This document shows positions 16,323 through 25,359 of a stretch of DNA of 64,000 nt, piece by piece (the first letter of the stretch is position 1; each line of letters begins with the position of its first letter). The DNA comes from an uncultured Muribaculaceae bacterium (GTDB taxonomy: Bacteria > Bacteroidota > Bacteroidia > Bacteroidales > Muribaculaceae), in assembly GCA_910587925.1 (NCBI GenBank), contig CAJUOC010000002.1:43810-107809 (forward strand), in the 5' to 3' direction. The translations under genes and the position numbers were made by a program. The notes under the pieces were generated by a model that worked only from the letters and a program-made list of their open reading frames with translations, was not told the DNA's origin and made no database searches.

Positions 16323-18926
16323 TCAGTACCAGTCGTTGTAGTAATAGCATCGGCTGTCGAAGAGGGCGTTGAGGTCGTGGATGGGCATCTTGTGGTAGTT
16401 GGAATCCTTTGATATGTAATATCGGTGGTTGGAGTCGTCGGTATAGCATATCTTGACTACCAGGCCGGTCTGCCGGCGGAATGCCTTCTCGATGTCGTCG
16501 GGTGTCGAGCTGCCTTCGATGCGTATGGTCGACGACGATTTAAACGAGCGCACCTTGCCCATCGTGCAGTCGCGGTCGATGGAGGAGAGGTCGGAGCCCG
16601 AGCGGTCGGCTGCCTTCCCATGGCCTACCATGAAGAATCCCAGACGCAGGTATGGCCACATGTCGTTGAAAAACTTCTGAATCTCGCCCACGGTGCAGGA
16701 GGAGTCGACATCGTATGTCATCCATCGGCCGAGCCCCTGCTGCCGCTCGCGCTCCTTGGCTCGCTTGCGCTCTTCCTCCTCGCGGCGCTCGCGCTCCTCC
16801 CTCTCGCGACGGCGGCGCTCTTCCTCCTCGCGGCGACGGCGCTCTTCCTCCTCGCGGCGGCGGCGCTCCTCTTCCCGGCGCTGCCCGATTATACGTATCG
16901 GCTCGGCGCAGGCTATCTTGATTTTGTCGATGGCGTCGCGTACAAAGTCGATGACGGCCTCAGGCCGGGCGGCGTCTCGTCCGGTCGGGTTCAGTTTCAA
17001 GGTACCCGCGAGGCGTACTGAATCTTTTACGACTGTGGCAGTGAAAGGCGTGTCTTTGAGCGCGGCAGCAGCGTCGGCGGCTATTTTTGCCGTATCGGTG
17101 TCGGAGGGATAGTCACTGATGCCGCCGCTCACCTGGATGGTGTCGGGCTTAAACATCACCCAGATAAACCGACTTGCGATGCAGGTCGTGTCGGCCGCGA
17201 CTCTAATCTGGATGTCGCCGTCTTTGTCGGTATCCGAGGAATACCGCATCGAGCGGGCATACTTCTCTACCTCCTCGCGGATACGTTTCTCGGCCTCGAG
17301 GCGGGCGCGCTCCTCGGCCTCGCGCTGCTGATATATGCGTATCGGCTCGGCGCAGGCTATCTTGATATTGTCGATGCTCTCGCGCAGAAATTTGATGATT
17401 GCTTCTTTACGCTCTGAATTGTGCTGAAGCTCTTTCGCCTCAAGCGCGCCTCTGAGGCGCACGGTGTCTTTGTATGCGCCGACGGTGTAGCGCGTGCCTT
17501 TGAACTTGGCGTCGGCCTCGGCTGCAAGTTTCTCTGCATCGATGCCCGACGGCGTGCCCAATATACCGCCGTTGATTTTGATTTTCTCGGGCGAAATCAT
17601 CACCCAGATGAAGCGGCGCAGGACACAAGTGCTGTCGGCCGGGATGGTGAGCCGGGTATCGCCGGCGTCGTCTTTGGTGGTCTCGTAGCCCATAGTGTGC
17701 AGCAGCCTCTCAATATTCTTTTTATCGAAGAAGTCGCCGGGGCGACACGGTATATCCATCTGAAGATGTGCTTGCTGCCAGGCGCTTCTCACATCGGAGA
17801 CCGCGGCGAGCACAGCCTCGTAGAGTCGCATGTTCTGCGGGCGGTCGTCGCGGCGCAGGTCGTCGAGTGTGACACGCAGCTCCAGCCCGCGGGTCTTGCC
17901 GTCGGATACATCGGCGATGATGCCGGGGAAGTACTTGCGCAGTATGGAGTGTGTATCGGCGTCTATCTCCTTGTCGATGGTGCCGCGCACCTGCACACTC
18001 ACTTTCTCGGCCCGGGGCAACACCCATACGGTGCACTGGCGGGCAAAGGAGTCGTCGCCGGGTACGACAAACTTGATGTCGCCGTCGTCGTCGATTTTTG
18101 AGAATGTATCGAGCACGCTCAGGCGGCTGCGCAGATAGTCGGCGTCGATGCCGCCGGCAAAGGTGTCGGCCGTGATGGGAGTGCGGCGGTGAATGTCGGC
18201 GAGGGCCTTACCGGCGCTGTCGACGTATTTCCTGATGGCTGCGGCAAGGACTTTGGTGGATGAAATCCTTTTCAATGGGAAGCGCTTGTAGGCGGTGAGG
18301 CAGTCGACTTTGATGTCGGTATTCAGGCCTTGGCTCTCAAACGGTTTTGCGACGGCAACCGTGTCGATGCCATACATTTCCACGTAGGCGGTAAACTCTT
18401 CCGCGCCGATCTCGATGCGGAATGGCCACGCGACTTTCAGCTCTTTCGACGCCGGTACCGACACGGCAATCGTGTCTTCCAGCTCGCGGTAGGGCTTCAG
18501 ACTGAGGCTCTTGACGGCGTCGATATATGTCTCGTATGTCACGTCGAAGAGCGAGATGCCCTTGGCCGACAGCTCTTTCATGGCCTCGGCGGGTATGGAG
18601 TCTATCGCCTCATCGAGGGCGGTCGCCAGCGCAGATGTGTTTTTGATGACGGCGCTGTCAAATGTGCGCACAATCTCCACCCTGGCAGCCTCGCCGCCCT
18701 TGACGGGCGTGACTGTGGCGCGCAGCTCGGCGCCGCTCTTGCCGGGTGTGACGGTTATATCGGTGGTAGCCGCAAAATCGGTCGACGGATGGCTCGACTT
18801 TACAAACACTCCGTCGCGCTCGACGAGGAAATTTCGGGTGGTCTCAAGGGCTTCGCGCAGAGCCTGGGCCGTCTGCTCGGCCGAGCCGGTGAGGTTGTCC
18901 ACTGCCTTTTTGATGAAATTCAGCAT
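16323..18926 (-). CDS. Large cytoplasmic repeat protein with Arg/Glu helix, unknown function
   Basis: An 867-residue protein with no signal peptide or membrane helix. After an N-terminal domain (1-260) come three related modules, about 262-385, 398-535 and 545-680. Each has a DGDI/AGDT beta-strand, a Cys-containing strand (QCTVWVLP, RRFIWVMISP, SRFIWVMFKP) and a helix. Modules two and three both end in IDNIKIACAEPIR or its near copy. The overall pattern recalls YbjN/type III chaperone-like folds, but that is only a guess. Residues 683-730 are almost pure Arg/Glu, a single-alpha-helix linker. A distinct C-terminal domain (731-867) ends in CYYYNDWY. It is transcribed alone, divergently from the porin. 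No known family is recognised. Confidence 0.8.
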   Translation of the reverse strand: MLNFIKKAVDNLTGSAEQTAQALREALETTRNFLVERDGVFVKSSHPSTDFAATTDITVTPGKSGAELRATVTPVKGGEAARVEIVRTFDSAVIKNTSALATALDEAIDSIPAEAMKELSAKGISLFDVTYETYIDAVKSLSLKPYRELEDTIAVSVPASKELKVAWPFRIEIGAEEFTAYVEMYGIDTVAVAKPFESQGLNTDIKVDCLTAYKRFPLKRISSTKVLAAAIRKYVDSAGKALADIHRRTPITADTFAGGIDADYLRSRLSVLDTFSKIDDDGDIKFVVPGDDSFARQCTVWVLPRAEKVSVQVRGTIDKEIDADTHSILRKYFPGIIADVSDGKTRGLELRVTLDDLRRDDRPQNMRLYEAVLAAVSDVRSAWQQAHLQMDIPCRPGDFFDKKNIERLLHTMGYETTKDDAGDTRLTIPADSTCVLRRFIWVMISPEKIKINGGILGTPSGIDAEKLAAEADAKFKGTRYTVGAYKDTVRLRGALEAKELQHNSERKEAIIKFLRESIDNIKIACAEPIRIYQQREAEERARLEAEKRIREEVEKYARSMRYSSDTDKDGDIQIRVAADTTCIASRFIWVMFKPDTIQVSGGISDYPSDTDTAKIAADAAAALKDTPFTATVVKDSVRLAGTLKLNPTGRDAARPEAVIDFVRDAIDKIKIACAEPIRIIGQRREEERRRREEEERRRREEEERRRREREERERREEEERKRAKERERQQGLGRWMTYDVDSSCTVGEIQKFFNDMWPYLRLGFFMVGHGKAADRSGSDLSSIDRDCTMGKVRSFKSSSTIRIEGSSTPDDIEKAFRRQTGLVVKICYTDDSNHRYYISKDSNYHKMPIHDLNALFDSRCYYYNDWY

Positions 18927-18953
18927 ACTTGGTTTACATTAGGAATCACATCA

Positions 18954-18961
18954 CAAAGATA
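18954..18961 (-). promoter_or_regulatory. Putative -7 box for the repeat-protein gene
   Basis: TATCTTTG on the minus strand, 27 bases before the ATG at 18926. A TTTG occurs only 15 bases further upstream, shorter than the usual 19-20. Confidence 0.4.
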
Positions 18962-19010
18962 CTAAACTTTAAGCGGCAAATGGTTGTTAAGAGAATAAAA
19001 AATTCGTCAC

Positions 19011-20315
19011 ATGAAAGCTATACTTCCCATCGCCATGCTGTGCTGCGCCCTCGCCGCCGGCGCCCAGTCGCCCGCCGACGTGCAGGCCGACTCGCTCATG
19101 GCCGACCACCGTATCATCTCGCTCGGCACGGGCGGCGTACAAGTTTCCATGCCCGTATCGCCCGAGCTGCGCGAGCGTTTTGTCAATTTCTACTACGACC
19201 AGTTTCGCCACGCCCAGGACCCCGAGGCGCCATACTTCATGTTTATGAGCAAAGACTCCGGGCTGATGATGGGTATCGGCGGAGTGGTGAGGATGCGCGC
19301 CTGGTACGACTGGGCCGGATCGGTGCCGGCCAACGGCTTCTCGCCCATACTCATACCGATGCAGCCCGACCCGGCTCAGCGCCGCCACCTCGGCACGACC
19401 CCGGCCGGTACCTGCCTGTACTTCCGGCTCGCCGGCCGCTCGGGGCTGCTCGGCGACTACTCGGCATATATCGAGGCCAACTTCAATGGCTGGCAGGGCC
19501 GCGATTTCCATCTCAAGAAAGCGTATGTGACCGTGCGCGACGTCACGGTGGGCTATGCGGCGTCGACATTCTCCGACCCCGCGGCTGTGCCCTCGACGGT
19601 CGATGCGGCGGGGCCGTCAAACAAGCTGGCACGCACGTCGGTGCTGGTGCGCTACATGCCCCGCGTGGCCCGTCATGTGACGGTCGGAGCCTCGGTCGAG
19701 GCGCCCGAGCAGCAGATTGATGCCGACGGCGTCGATACCAAGGAGTGCAGCGTGTATGTGCCCGACTTTGCCGCTCTGGTGCAGTACGACTGGGGCCGCG
19801 GACAGCATGTGCGCCTGTCGGGCATCGTGCGCACCATGGCATACCGCGACCTGCGCTCGGGGCGCAACCGCAGTGTGCCCGGCTGGGGCGTGCAGCTCTC
19901 GTCGGTATCAAATCCCTGGGCGCCGCTCACCCTGTACGCCACCGTCAACTATGGCGCCGGATATGCCGGCATGGGCGGCGACCTGCTCGCCGGGGCATAC
20001 GACCTCATCGCCGACCCCGGGCGCCCGGGACGGCTCTACGCGCCCCGCTCGCTGGGATGGTGTGTGGGCGTGCAATACAATTTCCGGCCCAATCTCTTTG
20101 CCACCCTCATAGGCAGCCAGACGCGTTTTCTCCCCGGCAAGGCCATCTCGCCGGCCGAGTACAAGTATGGTCTGCTGGGCTCGCTCAATATATTCTGGAA
20201 TCCTGTGCCGCGCGTGCAGCTCGGCGCCGAGATAGACCTGGCCAAGCGGCAAGACTTCTCGCGCGACCATCGCTACGCCCGCCGCGTGGGCATCATGGGC
20301 CAGCTCAGCTTCTAA
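19011..20315 (+). CDS. DcaP-like outer-membrane porin
   Basis: A 434-residue protein with signal peptide MKAILPIAMLCCALAAGAQ. A short helical segment (SPELRERFVNFYYDQF) precedes a beta-barrel of alternating amphipathic strands (GLMMGIGGVVRMRAWYDW, YSAYIEANFNGW, VTVGYAASTF, VSVLVRYMP-type) and ends in the aromatic residue of VGIMGQLSF, as barrel proteins do for BAM recognition. The architecture fits the DcaP-like porin family, which forms trimeric channels for small anionic solutes. It is monocistronic; the nested-palindrome repeat array begins about 15 bases after the stop. Confidence 0.8.
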   Translation: MKAILPIAMLCCALAAGAQSPADVQADSLMADHRIISLGTGGVQVSMPVSPELRERFVNFYYDQFRHAQDPEAPYFMFMSKDSGLMMGIGGVVRMRAWYDWAGSVPANGFSPILIPMQPDPAQRRHLGTTPAGTCLYFRLAGRSGLLGDYSAYIEANFNGWQGRDFHLKKAYVTVRDVTVGYAASTFSDPAAVPSTVDAAGPSNKLARTSVLVRYMPRVARHVTVGASVEAPEQQIDADGVDTKECSVYVPDFAALVQYDWGRGQHVRLSGIVRTMAYRDLRSGRNRSVPGWGVQLSSVSNPWAPLTLYATVNYGAGYAGMGGDLLAGAYDLIADPGRPGRLYAPRSLGWCVGVQYNFRPNLFATLIGSQTRFLPGKAISPAEYKYGLLGSLNIFWNPVPRVQLGAEIDLAKRQDFSRDHRYARRVGIMGQLSF

Positions 20316-20330
20316 CGATCCCGCGAGCGG

Positions 20331-21170
20331 GCGCCAGGCAGTAGGCACGTGCAAGGCGAAAGCGCGGAGCGCTCGTGTTACTCATAAGGGTCAGCGCTCC
20401 GCGCTTCCCGGCGCCGGCAATGCAAGGAGGCGCCGCCAACCCAAGCTCGCTCCGCAGGCTTGCACAATGGACAGACGGTTCTTTGCACCTGCCCATTTGC
20501 GGGGGCAACTTATGTCGGCGCAACTTCAGAGAGGCGTCGCCAGCAACGAGCCCGCGGAGCGGGCGGCAGGCAGTAGGCACGTGCAAGGCGCAGCCGCAGC
20601 GCGTGTACCAAATGCGCCCCAAGCGATGGAGCTGCGTAGCTGCGACACATTGGAAGTGTCGCAGCTACGCAGCTCCGTATTCATACAAATGCTCTCAAAC
20701 ATGCGCTGCGGCTTCGCCTTGCACGTGCCTACTGCCTGTCGCCTGCTCCGCAGGCTTGCACAATAGACAAGCGATGCTTTGCACCTGCCCATTTGCGGGG
20801 GCAACTTATGTCGGCGCAGCTTCAGAGAGGCGTCGTCAGCAGCGAGCCCGCGGAGCGGGCGTCAGGCAGTAGGCACGTGCAAGGCGCAGCCGCAGCGCGT
20901 GTACCAAATGCGCCCCAAGCGATGGAGCTGCGTAGCTGCGACACATTGGAAGTGTCGCAGCTACGCAGCTCCGTATTCATACAAATGCTCTCAAACATGC
21001 GCTGCGGCTTCGCCTTGCACGTGCCTACTGCCTGTCGCCTGCTCCGCAGGCTTGCACAATGGACAAGCGATGCTTTGCAGCACCTGCCCATTTGCGGGGG
21101 TAGCTCAGGTCGGCGCAGCTTCAGAGAGGAGCCTACTGCCTGTCGCCTGCTCCGCAGGCTTGCACCGCAG
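20331..21170. repeat. Tandem nested-palindrome repeat array (region A)
   Basis: No credible gene lies between 20316 and 21188. Two near-identical 296-base units (20461-20756 and 20757-21052) are followed by a truncated, rearranged third unit to about 21163 and preceded by a partial unit. Each full unit contains a large nested inverted repeat. The outer arms (about 55 bases) carry GGCAGTAGGCACGTGCAAGG and its complement. The inner 21-base perfect arms lie at 20628-20648/20656-20676 and 20924-20944/20952-20972, with the 7-base loop ATTGGAA. All frames are unusually open because of the composition; 296 is not a multiple of three, so an ORF would shift frame between units. A 14-base-arm hairpin at 20360-20406 may terminate the porin mRNA. 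Confidence 0.9.
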
Positions 21171-21188
21171 AGCCATAATGGTGTATTG

Positions 21189-21518
21189 TCAGCTTCTGAA
21201 GCCGAGCACAAACTCAAACTCCGGGGCCAACGCCGCCAGGGCGTCGCACAGCCGCCGCAGTCCCTGCTCCGACACTGGGGCGGAGCTGAGGCGGTTGTCG
21301 GCAAATACCTGCACGAGCATGTCGGGGCGCAGCGCGCTCTCGCCCTCGCGGGCGACGGGCAGCGCGGCCAGAGCGTCGTAGTCGGCCTCCACCGCGGCCA
21401 GCTCACCGTCCTCGATGGAGGAGTCGGTGGCCAGGCGGTAGTATGTGCGGTCGGGGGTGAGGGCGATATCGGCGCGGGCGGTGTCGTCGGCGCGCAGCAT
21501 CAGCGTGAGCCGCTTCAT
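21189..21518 (-). CDS. Small conserved hypothetical protein coupled to purT
   Basis: A 109-residue protein of alternating strands and helices (MKRLTLMLRADDTARADIAL, DMLVQVFADNRL), with no signal peptide or known motif. Its ATG overlaps the purT stop by four bases, so it is co-translated with purT. The end of its coding region borders the palindrome array. Function not recognised. Confidence 0.65.
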   Translation of the reverse strand: MKRLTLMLRADDTARADIALTPDRTYYRLATDSSIEDGELAAVEADYDALAALPVAREGESALRPDMLVQVFADNRLSSAPVSEQGLRRLCDALAALAPEFEFVLGFRS

Positions 21519-22705
21519 CGGGGCAGCACGCTTATCTTCAGCTTGTCGTAGGCGCGCTGGGCCTTGGCCAGGGCGGCCTCCACGGTGTCGTCGGTGGCCA
21601 AAATCACGCCCATGCGGCGGTGACCCTTTATCTCAGGCTTGCCGAATATGCGCAGCTGCACGCCCGGCTCGGCGAGCACCTCGTCGAGGGCGTCCATCAC
21701 TATCTTGTCGGTGTCGCCCTCGACCACGATGGCCATCGAGGCCGACGGGCCGTAGAAGCGGATGGCGGGCACGGGCAGGCCGAGCAGAGCGCGGGCGTGG
21801 AGGGCAAACTCGCTCTGGTCCTGCGATATCATCGTCACCATGCCGGTGTCGTGGGGGCGGGGCGATACCTCGCTGAATATCACTTTGTCGCCCTTGATAA
21901 AGAGCTCGACGCCGAAGATGCCGTAGCCGCCCAGGGCCTCGGTGATGGCGCCGGCGATGCGGCGGGCTTCCCCGAGGGCGGCGGCGCTCATGGCTTGGGG
22001 CTGCCAGGAGCGGCGGTAGTCGCCGTCGACCTGGATGTGGCCGATGGGCTCGCAGAATGTGGTGCCGCCGGCCGAGCGCACCGTGAGCAGCGTGATTTCG
22101 TAGTCAAAATCTACAAAGCCCTCGACGATGACCTTGCCGGCACCGGCGCGGCCGCCTTCCTGCGCCTCGCGCCAGGCGTGGTCTACCTGCTCGGGAGTGC
22201 GCACTGTGCTCTGGCCGTGGCCGCTGGAGCTCATCACGGGCTTTACCACGCAGGGCAGGCCTATCTCCTCGATGGCCTTGTCAAACTCCTCGCGGGTCTC
22301 GGCAAAGCGGTAGGGCGAAGTGGGCAGGCCGAGCTCCTCGGCGGCGAGGCGGCGGATGCCCTCGCGGTTCATGGTGAGCAGGGCGGCGCGAGCTGTGGGG
22401 GTCACATTGTAGCCCTCCTTCTCAAGCTCCACCAGGGTGGGGGTGGCGATGGCCTCGACCTCGGGGATGATGTGGTCGGGGCGCTCGTCGGTGATGGCTC
22501 GGCGGAGCTGCTCGCCATCGAGCATGTCGAATACATAGCTGCGGTGGGCTACCTGCATGGCGGGGGCGCCTGCATACTTGTCGCATGCTATCACCTCCAC
22601 GCCGTAGCGCTGGAGCTCAATGGTAACTTCCTTGCCCAACTCGCCGCTGCCGAGCAGCATTGCCTTGCACCCCACCGGGGTCATCACTGATCCTATCTTT
22701 GCCAT
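21515..22705 (-). CDS. purT: Formate-dependent phosphoribosylglycinamide formyltransferase
   Basis: PurT forms formyl-GAR from GAR, formate and ATP, the folate-independent third step of purine synthesis. The 396-residue protein has the ATP-grasp layout. The N-terminal domain carries GSGELGKEVTIELQRYGVEVIACD and the PEVEAI segment. The ATP-grasp region carries SSSGHGQS and ISEVSPRPHDTGMVTM. Length and motifs match E. coli PurT. It is divergent from nadE, with a TAAATTTG -7 box 27 bases upstream of its start. Confidence 0.97.
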   Translation of the reverse strand: MAKIGSVMTPVGCKAMLLGSGELGKEVTIELQRYGVEVIACDKYAGAPAMQVAHRSYVFDMLDGEQLRRAITDERPDHIIPEVEAIATPTLVELEKEGYNVTPTARAALLTMNREGIRRLAAEELGLPTSPYRFAETREEFDKAIEEIGLPCVVKPVMSSSGHGQSTVRTPEQVDHAWREAQEGGRAGAGKVIVEGFVDFDYEITLLTVRSAGGTTFCEPIGHIQVDGDYRRSWQPQAMSAAALGEARRIAGAITEALGGYGIFGVELFIKGDKVIFSEVSPRPHDTGMVTMISQDQSEFALHARALLGLPVPAIRFYGPSASMAIVVEGDTDKIVMDALDEVLAEPGVQLRIFGKPEIKGHRRMGVILATDDTVEAALAKAQRAYDKLKISVLPR

Positions 22706-22731
22706 GTGTTTCGATTAAAAGTTTATGGGCA

Positions 22732-22759
22732 CAAATTTAAGAAAAATTCGCTAATTTTG
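22732..22759. promoter_or_regulatory. Overlapping divergent promoters for purT and nadE
   Basis: Two -7 boxes lie back to back: TAAATTTG on the minus strand (22739-22732) for purT and TAATTTTG on the plus strand (22752-22759) for nadE. Only 12 bases separate them, so RNA polymerase may not occupy both at once. No strong -33 TTTG is seen for either. Confidence 0.5.
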
Positions 22760-22779
22760 CCGATAGAAACTGCATATAT

Positions 22780-24714
22780 ATGAAAGACGGATTTCTGCGC
22801 GCGGCGAGTTGCTCGCCCGCCGTACACATCGCCGACCCCGAGGCAAATGTCAATGAGATACTTTCCCTGATGGGGCGCGCCGTAGACGCCGGTGCCGACC
22901 TGGCTGTATTCCCCGAGCTGTGTGTCACGGGATACACCTGCGCCGACCTCTTCCACCAGCACACGCTGCTCGACGCTGCGTCGGGCGCCCTGGCTCACCT
23001 GGTGGCCGCTATGCCGGCGGGGTTGCCGCTGGCAGTGGTGGGCGCTCCGGTAGAGGCCGGGGGCGCGCTGTACAATTGCGCTGTCTTTATATCCAGGGGC
23101 GTCATACATGCAGTCGTGCCCAAGACTTTCCTGCCGTCTTACAATGAATTTTACGAGAAGAGGTGGTTTGCGCCCGCGCCGGCCGGGCAGGGCACGTGCA
23201 CCGTGGCCGGTGTGGCCGGCGTGCCCTTCGGACAGGGCATCGGAGTCGAGGTGGCCGGCGTGGCTGTGGCGGCCGAGCTGTGCGAGGATCTGTGGGCCAC
23301 GGTGCCGCCGAGCTGCTCTCTGGCGCTGGGAGGGGCGCTGGTGGTGGCCAATCTCTCGGCCAGCGACGACGTGATAGGCAAGTACGGCTATCTGCGCTCG
23401 CTCATCGACCAGCAGTCGGCCCGCTGTCTGTGCGGCTATGTCTACGCCTCGGCCGGATACGGCGAGTCGTCGACCGACCTGGTGTTTGACGCCAAGAATA
23501 TCATCGCCGAAAACGGCCGTACCATCGCCACCGGGCGCCGCTGGGAGCGCGGCGGCCGCATCGTCACCGCCGACATCGATATCGACTCGCTGCGCCGCGA
23601 GCGTATGCACATCTGCACCTTTGCCGACTGCGCCCGCCGCGCCGCCGGCGCCTCGCTGCGCATCGCGGGCTCGGTCGAGGGCAGCTCCACCGAGCCGGGG
23701 CGCTTGCAGCGGCAGGTGGAGCGTATGCCCTTTGTGCCGGCCGACGACGACCGCCTCGCCGAGCGATGCGAGGAAATCATACATATACAGACCGCCGGCC
23801 TGTGCCGTCGGCTTGAGGCGGCACACTGCAGCAGCCTCACCGTGGGTATCTCGGGCGGTCTTGACTCGACACTGGCGCTGCTGGTGGCGGTGCGCGCCTT
23901 TGACTCGCTCGGGCTGCCGCGCGAGGGTATCATCGGAGTGACCATGCCGGGATTCGGCACCACCGGCCGCACTCACGCCAATGCCCTGTCGATGATGCGC
24001 GCCCTCGGGGTGAGCATCCGTGAAATCAACATCTCGGCGGCCGTGATGCAGCACTTTGCCGACATAGACCACGACCCGGCCGTGCACGATGTCACCTACG
24101 AAAACTCGCAGGCCCGCGAGCGCACCCAGCTGCTGATGGATATCGCCAACGCCACCGGCGGCATGGTGCTCGGCACGGGCGACCTCTCGGAGCTTGCCCT
24201 GGGCTGGGCCACCTACAATGGCGACCACATGAGCATGTACGGCGTCAACGCCGGTGTGCCCAAGACGCTGGTGCGCCATCTGGTGGGATACTTCGCCCGC
24301 CACGACGAGGCTGCCGCAGGCGCCCGCGAGGCTCTGCTCGACGTGATGGATACCCCGGTGTCGCCCGAGCTGCTGCCGGCCGACCCCGACGGCAATATCG
24401 CCCAGCGCACGGAAGACCTCGTGGGGCCATACGAGCTGCACGACTTCTTTCTCTACCACATGCTGCGCCACGGCGAGAGTCCGCGCCGCATTTTCCGCCT
24501 GGCCATGGCGGCCTGGGAGGGGGTATACGACGCCGATACGGTGCGCCGCTGGCTGGGGACATTCGTGCGCAGATTTTTCACCCAGCAATTCAAGCGCTCG
24601 TGTCTGCCCGACGGCCCCAAGGTGGGCAGCGTGACTCTCTCGCCCCGAGGCGACTGGCGTATGCCCTCCGACGCCGCGGCGTCGGCCTGGATGGCCGAGG
24701 TGGCGCAGATTTAA
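22780..24714 (+). CDS. nadE: Glutamine-dependent NAD+ synthetase
   Basis: A 644-residue two-domain enzyme that amidates nicotinic acid adenine dinucleotide to NAD+ using glutamine. The N-terminal nitrilase-type glutaminase domain has Glu in VFPELCVTGY, Lys in the KTFLPSYNEFYEKRWF region and Cys in VAAELCEDLW. The C-terminal synthetase domain has the PP-loop GISGGLDSTLALL near residue 357 and GTGDLSELALGWATYNGDH. Length matches Bacteroidales NadE. The start follows the TAATTTTG box by 20 bases. Confidence 0.97.
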   Translation: MKDGFLRAASCSPAVHIADPEANVNEILSLMGRAVDAGADLAVFPELCVTGYTCADLFHQHTLLDAASGALAHLVAAMPAGLPLAVVGAPVEAGGALYNCAVFISRGVIHAVVPKTFLPSYNEFYEKRWFAPAPAGQGTCTVAGVAGVPFGQGIGVEVAGVAVAAELCEDLWATVPPSCSLALGGALVVANLSASDDVIGKYGYLRSLIDQQSARCLCGYVYASAGYGESSTDLVFDAKNIIAENGRTIATGRRWERGGRIVTADIDIDSLRRERMHICTFADCARRAAGASLRIAGSVEGSSTEPGRLQRQVERMPFVPADDDRLAERCEEIIHIQTAGLCRRLEAAHCSSLTVGISGGLDSTLALLVAVRAFDSLGLPREGIIGVTMPGFGTTGRTHANALSMMRALGVSIREINISAAVMQHFADIDHDPAVHDVTYENSQARERTQLLMDIANATGGMVLGTGDLSELALGWATYNGDHMSMYGVNAGVPKTLVRHLVGYFARHDEAAAGAREALLDVMDTPVSPELLPADPDGNIAQRTEDLVGPYELHDFFLYHMLRHGESPRRIFRLAMAAWEGVYDADTVRRWLGTFVRRFFTQQFKRSCLPDGPKVGSVTLSPRGDWRMPSDAAASAWMAEVAQI

Positions 24715-24783
24715 CACTTCGGGGCCGAACTTTTGCCGGCCGGCGGCGTTTTAGCAGTAAACATCATACTAAAACACACCGCC

Positions 24784-25359
24784 ATGACATACGAACAGCC
24801 CAAACTCCCCTATCCTGAAGACGCTCTGGCCCCGGCCATCAGCGCCCAGACCGTAGCGTTTCACTACGGCAAGCACGAGAAGACGTACATCGACAATCTC
24901 AACCGCCTCATCACAGGCACCGAGTACGAAGACATGACTCTGGAGGAGGTAATAGCCGTCGCCAAGGGCGCGCTGTACAACAATGCCGCCCAGGCCTGGA
25001 ACCATATCTTCTACTTCTTTACCTTCTCGCCCGACGGCGGAGGTGAGCCGGGCGGAGAGCTGCGCCGCGCCATCGACCGCGACTTCGGCTCGTTTGACAA
25101 ATTCAAGGAGGCCTTTGTCGAGGCAGGCACCGGCCTCTTCGGCTCGGGCTGGGTGTGGCTCAGCCGCGACGACAGCGGCAAGCTCTTCATCACCCAGGGC
25201 TCCAACGCATCAAACCCCATCGTCGACGGCCTCACGCCGCTGCTGACATTCGACGTGTGGGAACACGCATACTATCTCGACTACCAAAACCGTCGCGCCG
25301 ATGCCCTGAAGGCTCTTTGGGACATCGTCGACTGGGACGTGGTCGAGTCAAGATATTGA
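24784..25359 (+). CDS. sodB: Fe/Mn superoxide dismutase
   Basis: A 191-residue cytoplasmic enzyme that dismutates superoxide. All four metal ligands are visible: His in VAFHYGKHEKTY, His in AAQAWNHIFYF, and Asp and His in DVWEHAYYLDY. The Gln in AAQAWNH is the position favouring iron, but Bacteroidales enzymes are often cambialistic, so metal choice is open. It lies 69 bases after nadE on the same strand, possibly co-transcribed, and ends before a clear terminator. It would protect oxygen-sensitive enzymes such as the class I fumarase. Confidence 0.95.
   Translation: MTYEQPKLPYPEDALAPAISAQTVAFHYGKHEKTYIDNLNRLITGTEYEDMTLEEVIAVAKGALYNNAAQAWNHIFYFFTFSPDGGGEPGGELRRAIDRDFGSFDKFKEAFVEAGTGLFGSGWVWLSRDDSGKLFITQGSNASNPIVDGLTPLLTFDVWEHAYYLDYQNRRADALKALWDIVDWDVVESRY

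Noticed and set aside
16738..16875. Tandem DNA repeat (CTCTTCCTCCTCGCGG-type) as a separate element
   Set aside because: It lies inside the 867-residue protein gene and encodes the Arg/Glu helix in frame.
20461..21052. CRISPR array
   Set aside because: Repeats are ~300 bases, directly abutting, with no unique spacers and no cas genes nearby.
20375..21406. Several 165-250 codon frames within the palindrome array
   Set aside because: They arise from GC-rich repeats open in many frames, shift frame between 296-base units, and have no promoter or protein-like composition.
22723..24717. Open frame of 664 codons antisense to nadE
   Set aside because: It is the shadow of a high-GC gene; the nadE frame has a promoter, complete motifs and full length, while the antisense product has no coherent domain.
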